Below, piece after piece: positions 41,521 through 47,500 of a stretch of DNA of 47,500 nucleotides (position 1 is its first letter; every line of letters starts with the position of its first letter). The notes beneath the pieces were generated by a model. That model ran no database searches. It was not told the origin of the DNA and saw nothing but the letters and a program-made list of their open reading frames with translations. The stretch is taken from positions 1-47,500 of the forward strand of contig KV918821.1 in assembly GCA_002049455.2 (NCBI GenBank), in the 5' to 3' direction. The stretch comes from Porphyra umbilicalis. Taxonomy: Eukaryota > Rhodophyta > Bangiophyceae > Bangiales > Bangiaceae. The position numbers were made by a program, and so were the translations under genes.

Positions 41521-43395
41521 GTGCTGTCCGTCCCAGCACGGCGCCGCGGCGGCCCCATACGTGCTGCCAGATCGGCGCCGGTCGAGGCCATGGGGGGACG
41601 TCGCCGCCCCAGGCGGGCTCCTGGCAGTACAGGGACCCCAGCGGCCAGCTCGCCCCCAAAAAAGAAGAAGGCCCACCGTCGGCTCTGGGGCGTGCGCCTG
41701 ACGAAGGACATGATGGCCAGGCTGAAGGCCGCTTTTACGACGGTACCGGCGGGCAAGACCACTGTGGTGGCGTACCTGATGGCCGCCACCGACGCAACCC
41801 GCTCCAACGTTCGCACGTGGCTGCGTAACGGCCGGTAGGTGCGCCGCCTCGGCCGCCCCACTTTTTTTACCGTGGGTGAGGAGGCCACTATTGCGGAGGC
41901 TATGGAGCTGTGGACGGCGAGCGGTGGGCTTTGGAAAAGGGAGATGATGGCAACGATCCTACGTGACTACGTCGCGGACATGGGTGCCGAGCGCGAGGCG
42001 CAGGCCAAGGCCTACTTTGTCGACGACGTGGTGCCGAGGAAGACGTGGTTTGCCGCGTTTTTGCGTCGTCGGCCGGAGCTCCGCCGTGTCAAGGCAGCCG
42101 GTCTCGACGAGGCCCGCGCGAGGGCTGCCAACCCCGAGGCGGTCGCTCAGTACTTTGCGGCCCTGACCGCTGTCACGCGGCAGTACGTCATTGAGTCGGC
42201 CATCCAGGTCTACAACACGGACGAGTCTATGATCAACGTGGCCGACGTGCTGCGTGGCTGCGGGAGGCACGCCTACACCACGAGCCCCACCCGCAGGCGG
42301 GCGGACTTTGTCACACCGGTGGTGCAGTTCGGGGCGGATGCCGCCAGCTTTGTGGCCTGCATCTGTGCCGACGGTACCCAGCTGCCGCTCTTCTCGGTCG
42401 TGCGCGGAAGCGGGGGGCGCCTGCCGTCTGTGCAGGAGACGCGCCCCAACGGCACCACCAACAAGGTCCCTCTGGCCTTCTTCTTGGGGGAGGGCGCCGA
42501 GGTCCATCGGCGTGAGAACCCCGGCTTTGACGGGGACTTGTGGGTTGAGTACTCACATTTTTTTGCCAAGCACCTGGGCTCGACTCAGCCAACCAAGTGG
42601 AAGCTCCTGTTGATGGACGGGTGTAAGGTGCACTTGTCAGCCAAGGGATTGGGCCTCTTGAAGGCCGCCAAGGTGGTGGTCTTGATGTTTCCGTCACACC
42701 TCTCCCACCTACTGCAGCCGTGCGACGATGAATCTTTTTCGAACGTGAAGGCGCACGCCTACCGCTCGGCGCGCGCCGTGCTGCCCACCGTGCCGGCGGG
42801 CACCCACTTCACCCTCAAGCACCTGATGCTGGTCATTGCCGAGGCGTGCCTGCACAGCTTGCCGTCCGTGCACGTTATCAACGGGTTGAAGAACACGGTT
42901 GCGTGGCCTGTGGATGCATTCCAGGTGGAGGTTGCGAGGCTGTTGACTTGGATGGGCGCCGGGTACGTCACCCGTCGCGTTGATCTCCACCGGCTGATTG
43001 TCCGCCTGGGGCCCGAGGCCAGGCAAGAGATGGACCAGCCGGTGGTGTCCTTCGGGTCGACTTCCAACCGTGGCAGGGCGGTCGTTGCCACCAGTGACGG
43101 CGTGCTGGCGGCCATCCACGAGCTGGACGCGGCCAAGGAGGTGGCCACCAAGGCCAAGGAAGACAGGCAGGCTCGAGCAGCACACGCCTGCGAAGCGCGC
43201 GCTACGCAACTTGCCATGGACGAGCGCGACGAGAACCAGCGGCGGCAAAGCCCGGGTTTTCGCCGACGCAAAGACGCCTGGCGGAGCGCTGCCAAGCGGC
43301 AGAGGGACCAACTGGGGAGTACCAATGAGGACACACCAGTCGCGGGGGCAGTTGTTGTCGGAGAGCCGAGGCCGAAGCGTGCACGTCGGTCATAG
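41521..43395 (+). pseudogene. pogo/Tigger-like (DDE_1, Tc1-mariner superfamily) transposase with one in-frame stop
   Basis: The same frame is open from 41521 to 43395 except for a TAG at 41836-41838, between WLRNGR and VRRLGRPTFFTVGEE. The first part (RLTKDMMARLKAAFTTVPAG, ATDATRSNVRTWLRNGR) resembles an N-terminal helix-turn-helix. The second contains a CENP-B-type DNA-binding stretch (ELWTASGGLWKREMMATIL) and the catalytic triad: Asp in YNTDESMI (42220-42222), Asp in LLMDGCKVHLS (42616-42618) and Asp in LSHLLQPCDDESFSNVK (42724-42726). The C-terminus is charged and helical and ends with a basic cluster (EPRPKRARRS). Length and motif order fit a DDD pogo-type transposase. The stop suggests an inactive copy unless translation starts downstream. 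Confidence 0.8.
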
Positions 43396-44593
43396 AGTGA
43401 CTGGTCAACATTGGGGGAATTAGCGCTTTAAGAGCAATCCCAACAACGTCGGCCCCATCTCATATTTGTTACACGTAGCGCCACGTTGCAGAAACGTGTC
43501 TGTTTATTAAGGATATGGGGCCAGTCGGCTTCTCTGTCAATGTGATCGACCCCAATCTGGTCTCCCATACTCATGACGGAATCCTGCAAGTACAAATCAA
43601 CTCCGAAGCACAGAAAAGGGGCGGGTGGCGGACCTACCCCAATCGGGAGGCAGAATGGGGTAGGTCAGTAGTCGGCCCCAACGCTGTCCGTGTTCTCATT
43701 GGCCAATCGAATCCACATATATATCAATTTGTATCGGATTAGAGCAAAACGTGTCAGGGCACTCCCCTGACCACTTTCGAAACTTTACAGCAAAGATGTG
43801 CAATCAACAGCAATGGCGTGGACCTCGGCACGCGAGAGCCGACCAACACATATCGTCCACTGGGCCTGGTCAACAGAGCAGAGTTTTGGTGTCCCATGAT
43901 CAAATCATCGAGAGGGTCCTTGTGCGCCACGCGGGTTGTGACTGGGCGGGTGATCGGCTGAGCTGGCCAGCCCGCCACCGTCACAGAGCGTGCGGAGAGG
44001 GGGAGGGTGGTCGGCCGGCCAGATCGGGGCGCCTGGGGCGGGTGGTGGTCCGACACCGCCCACAGCGTGTTTAGAGAGGGGTGGGGGGGGTCGGTGGGGT
44101 CGAGGCCCCATGTGGGTCCCCCACGCAGCGTTTATGGGGGCACCAGTGGACCATCGTCGCGCATGGAGGCTTTTGTGCGGGCGGGGGGGGGTCGGTCCGG
44201 CTGCCCGGCGTGCCGCGGCGCGCCACGCACCGGACCCGTCGACGTCACGCCCACGGTTTCGACACGAGCGGCCCGCATCACCACCCGCGTCCCCGGTCCC
44301 GTCCGTCGCCCTCTTCCTGCATGATCTCTTGGCCTCGTCCGTTGCCCATGTCACCGCCCTCGGTTTGAGAAGCTCGACCAGTGCACCATCTCCCCTCCTG
44401 CATGTTCCCCCCACCTAAACTCCCATTTTTATTTTAAGCGCACCACGTCTCGCTCCCCACGGCTGCGACAACCATCATCCTTTGCGGCCACTCACCGCGA
44501 CGCTTGCTGCCACCGGCGTCCGCGCGTGGCCACCACCGTCGACGTCGCCCCGGTGCTCTCGCCACCAGCTGTTTGGCGCGTTTGCCCGGGGGC
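43396..44593. other. Spacer between the DDE_1 and Harbinger transposases
   Basis: 43.4-43.9 kb is AT-richer and repeats short CCCCAA-containing motifs (43446, 43549, 43636, 43675). A perfect 7-bp hairpin GTCAGGG-CACTC-CCCTGAC is at 43753-43771. 43.95-44.4 kb is GC-rich with no supported gene. Terminal repeats of the flanking transposons probably lie here but could not be paired. Confidence 0.4.
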
Positions 44594-46130
44594 ATGGAGC
44601 CCCACGAGGATGAGCCGTGCCCGATTGCCGTGCTACTGTCTGAGGAAGACGGCGCCGACATTTGCGCCGCTGTGCACGCGCATGTGGCGGCGGTAATGGC
44701 GCTGCGGATGCGTGTGACTGCGTTGCGCATGAGCAGACGTGGCCGCTACCGTGGCTCCCTTCCTGGGCGTCGGCCCAACAAGCAGCGGGACTTTGACGCC
44801 GGGCTGAACAACATTGTGCGAGATTACTTTGGAGTCGATGGACAAGACCCTGTCTACAATGAGCACGACTTTGAGACGCGTTTTCGCATTCCGCGTGCTG
44901 TGTTCCGGCGCGTCTATTCGGAGGTCAAGGACACCCCCTTCTTCCGGCGGCGTATCAACGCTACGGGCTGACCGCAGGCGCACCCTATACAAAAGGTGGT
45001 TGCTGCCATTCGTGTGCTCGCGTATGGGGAGGCGGCAGACCGCGCCGACGAGTACGTGCGGCTTTCCCGTTCAACCATCCTCCTTTCGGTCAAGTGTTTG
45101 GTGGTATGCATCGTGTCTAAGTGGGAGTCTACCTACCTGCGGCGGCCAAACGACGCGGAGCTGAAGACGATCCTGGACCGGAACGCGGAGCGTGGCTTCC
45201 CCGGGTGCATGGGCTCGCTTGATTGCAGTCACTGGGCGTGGCACCAGTGTCCCAGTGGTATGGCGGGCAGCTATCAGACCCGAAAGGGCTCGCGCGGCAT
45301 CGTTTTGGAGGCTGTGTGCGACGAGGACCTGTGGATTTGGCACCTGTTTGTCGGCGCACCTGGGAGCCTCAACGACATCAACGTGATGCACCAGTCCCCC
45401 CTCTACCTCGACGTGACAGCAGGCCAGTGGCCGCCTCGCAACCAGTCCTACACGCTGAACGGGACAAGTCGCATGCTGCCGTACTACCTGATGGATGGAA
45501 TGTACCCGCGATATGCCTCCCTCATGTCCCGGCACCCCATGCCCTCCACTGAGGAGCAAAATGCCTTTAACCGCCTGCAGGAAGCGGTCCGCAAGGACGT
45601 GGAGCGTCTTCTTGTTGTCCTGACGCAACGCTTCCACATCGTGCTCCACCCTGGACGCTATCGGTCGGTTAAGATGCTGGTCCTAACCTTCAAGGCGATC
45701 TGCATACTGCACAACATGTGTGTTGAGAGCCGCCGCGAGGGTTTTTTGAGCCGCCGCAGACGCGCAGAGGGACCTAACGGGGGGGGGGGGTGCTGATGCT
45801 GTGGATGGTGACGACGAGGGATCTGGGAGTGAGGACGGCAACGGACCTGATGGTGGGCCAGCTGGCGGTGGCGGCAGTGGACATGGTGGCGGGGCGGACG
45901 TCGGGGCGGGTGCTGCCGCCGGGGGAGCTGCACCTGGCGGCGCACACGCCGGCGCCAACGCGCCCCTCCACATCAACATTGTCGAGCAGCCGCCAGCGGG
46001 CGGCATGGCCGCCGTCTTTGACGCCTTGGGCGAGACTCGCAATGATGCTGAGCACGACCAACTTCGTGATGACCTCACCGCGCATGTGTGGAACGACCAC
46101 GGTGACTTGTTGGCCCCATACCTTTCGTAG
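44594..46130 (+). pseudogene. PIF/Harbinger-family transposase with one in-frame stop and one frameshift
   Basis: The ATG at 44594 (MEPHEDEPCPIAVLLSEED) starts an N-terminal region with a basic patch (RRGRYRGSLPGRRPNKQRDF) and the family's FRIPRAVFRRVYSEV block. A TGA at 44969-44971 breaks ...RRRINATG / PQAHPIQKVVAAIRVLAYGE, which is otherwise continuous in frame and typical of Harbinger. The DDE domain follows: SLDCSHWAWHQCP (Asp at 45221), GAPGSLNDINVMHQSPLY, and VERLLVVLTQRFHIV with the Glu, then LTFKAICILHNMCVES. At the 12-base G run 45779-45790 the frame changes, and the true C-terminus continues to 46130 (QLRDDLTAHVWNDHGDLLAP). The partner Myb-like protein found in many Harbinger elements was not seen. 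Confidence 0.85.
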
Positions 46131-47195
46131 AGTGACAGCAGGTGACATACAATGGATGTTTTTTCTCCGTTGGCCAGGGTTTTATTTTTCCATTATTTTG
46201 TTGTCTATTGCACGTGAAACAGAGAGCCAAAGTCGAAAGCGCCACGGTCAGAACTGGCGTGACCGGCCAAGTTCGCGGCTGAAACTGAGCTTTGGCGGGG
46301 GCCTGCGTGGACATTCCATCGCCCTCTCCGCCTGCGCGGCCGCCAATCCGCCGCGTCCACGCCGCACTGGCCCGCACGCGTGCTCCCTCGCGGCGCGCCG
46401 CCCTGTTACTCGCGCGCGCGCTCCCTCGCGGCGCGCCGCCGTCCGCCGCACACGCGTGCTCTCTCCTGGTCCGCCGCCCCGTGCCGTACGCGCGTGCTTC
46501 CTCGCAGTGCGGAGCCCAGATGCACTCGCGCGCGCTCCCTGGCGGTGCGCCTTCTCGTTTTGCGCTCGCTGTGGGCGTTCGCCGGCCACCCCGCGCGCTG
46601 GCTCCTGCTGTGTCCGCCCCCCATGCCCGACCGGCACTGCCCCCGGCTTTCTCGCCCTGTTTTTCCGGCGCGTGCGTGAGGGGTGCTGTTTTATTGTTTG
46701 GGTGGGGGTGTGGGGGATGGGTGTTGAGGGATGAAGTCTGGCGGGTAGGGTGGACGAAGAGTTAGTTGTGATAGGGGGCGGTATTGTCTGATGGCGACGA
46801 GTGGTGCGATTGTGTCGCCGTGCCCTTTGCTGCAGACGCAGGCGGCGCCTGTTTTGTTTGTTCCCTGGTGGAGCTGATACACCAGCTTCCGCCACGACGG
46901 ACAAGAGAGTGAAGAACTGGTTAAGCGCACGAGAACTGTAAAAGAAGTAGGAAAAAAAAAAAAACTGCCGAGTGGGGAAAAAAACCCATTGCTGCAACTA
47001 TCAACTAACATGGATGCGCACTCGCAATACACAGTACAGTCTCTACACGGCCTCAGTGCTGTCAGTGGTGCTGCCCTCGGCGCTGTCGTCGAGATCGCGC
47101 GTGGTTCGCAGCTTGCGAACGAGGACAGCCTTCGCTGCGTGCTCCTTGGATGCCTGCGCTTTGCGGCCAGCCACAGATGCGCGTTGTCCTGGACG
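46131..47195. other. Intergenic, 3' flank of the Harbinger element
   Basis: Starts AT-rich (46.14-46.22 kb), then GC-rich with imperfect repeats of a GCGCGCTCCCTCGCGGCGCG-like sequence (about 46380-46540). An A run lies at 46951-46963. No supported gene. Confidence 0.4.
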
Positions 47196-47500
47196 CTATG
47201 CCGGGCCAGTCGCCACCTGCGCCGCCGGTGCAGACACAGATGCTGCTGCAGCTGTGCCGGGCGCCGCCGGGGCTCCACGCGCCGGCGGCGCCGGTGCTCC
47301 GGCCCCAGGGCTGGCACCTGGCGGCGCCGTGAGCGACGAGTCGCGAACACCGAGGCCGGCCACGCCGCCGTACAGCCCGGCCACAGACTCGTCCACGCCC
47401 GCAGCCCCCCGCGCACCACTAGTCGACACCACTGATAAACCAGCGCTCTGCAGCATCTTGTTGACGACGGATTGGCGGTAGCGTGCCGCCTCGGGCGTGT
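47196..47500 (-). CDS. C-terminal end of an unrecognised protein (enters from the right edge)
   Basis: The minus-strand frame is open from the right edge to a stop at 47196. It begins TPEAARYRQSVVNKMLQSAG, a normal helical segment, and continues VDESVAGLYGGVAGLGVRDS into a Pro/Ala-rich, probably disordered tail. About 100 codons are visible. Too little is present to name a family. Confidence 0.6.
   Translation of the reverse strand, partial: TPEAARYRQSVVNKMLQSAGLSVVSTSGARGAAGVDESVAGLYGGVAGLGVRDSSLTAPPGASPGAGAPAPPARGAPAAPGTAAAASVSAPAAQVATGPA

Noticed and set aside
41287..43470. Terminal inverted repeats of the DDE_1 element (CAATCC(C)AACAA motifs at both sides)
   Set aside because: The two similar stretches are in direct, not inverted, orientation and no flanking TA duplication could be assigned.
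43753..43771. Perfect 7-bp hairpin as a bacterial-type terminator or a transposon end
   Set aside because: The context is eukaryotic, no T run follows, and no second copy marks an opposite element end.

Overview
The window is nuclear DNA of a eukaryote. It carries a spliced STT3 oligosaccharyltransferase gene, a mitochondrial carrier, an F-box/LRR-like protein and three superfamilies of eukaryotic DNA transposons. A fragment of a nuclear-encoded plastid sigma factor (region 4) points to a photosynthetic host. The very high GC of the host genes, the long poly-G/poly-C runs and the few short introns would fit a bangiophyte red alga (Porphyra/Pyropia type). That assignment is inference from gene content and composition, not a database match.

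Layout. 1-20.3 kb is mainly host sequence: a coiled-coil protein leaving the left edge (-), STT3 (+, one intron), an SLC25 mitochondrial carrier (-), an Ala-rich membrane protein (-), an F-box/LRR-like protein (+) and a protein with an AhpD-type CxxC motif (+). In the carrier and the AhpD-like gene the reading frame changes at long G or C runs. In the AhpD-like gene it also changes across a 7 x 16 bp tandem repeat.

20.4-30.3 kb has less extreme composition and looks like one large insertion. It holds two divergent genes: an unrecognised three-exon, 856-residue protein (-) and a Plavaka/CACTA-like transposase with an N-terminal zinc finger (+). The transposase is followed by an array of about eighteen 35-bp units. 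Related repeats in inverted orientation lie at both borders. I propose that the whole is a two-gene transposon of about 10 kb.

31-36.9 kb contains a secreted NTR/TIMP-like protein, a short inverted-repeat element whose right terminal repeat was split by a 1.4-kb hAT element (8-bp target duplication intact), a weak tRNA-like sequence, and an EF-hand K+/H+ antiporter-like (CPA2) gene. The antiporter gene is frame-shifted, lacks the family's QD aspartate and is cut off at about 36.91 kb. There it abuts, tail to tail, a decayed minus-strand gene with several stops (36.9-39.3 kb), which is preceded by 22-23 bp repeat arrays.

40.6-47.5 kb holds the sigma-factor fragment (-), a pogo/Tigger-like DDE_1 transposase (+), a PIF/Harbinger transposase (+), and the 3' end of an unrecognised gene entering from the right (-). 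Each of the three large transposases carries a single in-frame stop (TAA, TAG, TGA), so the copies are probably old. Overall this is a host gene island invaded by nested DNA transposons; the host genes do not form an operon or pathway.
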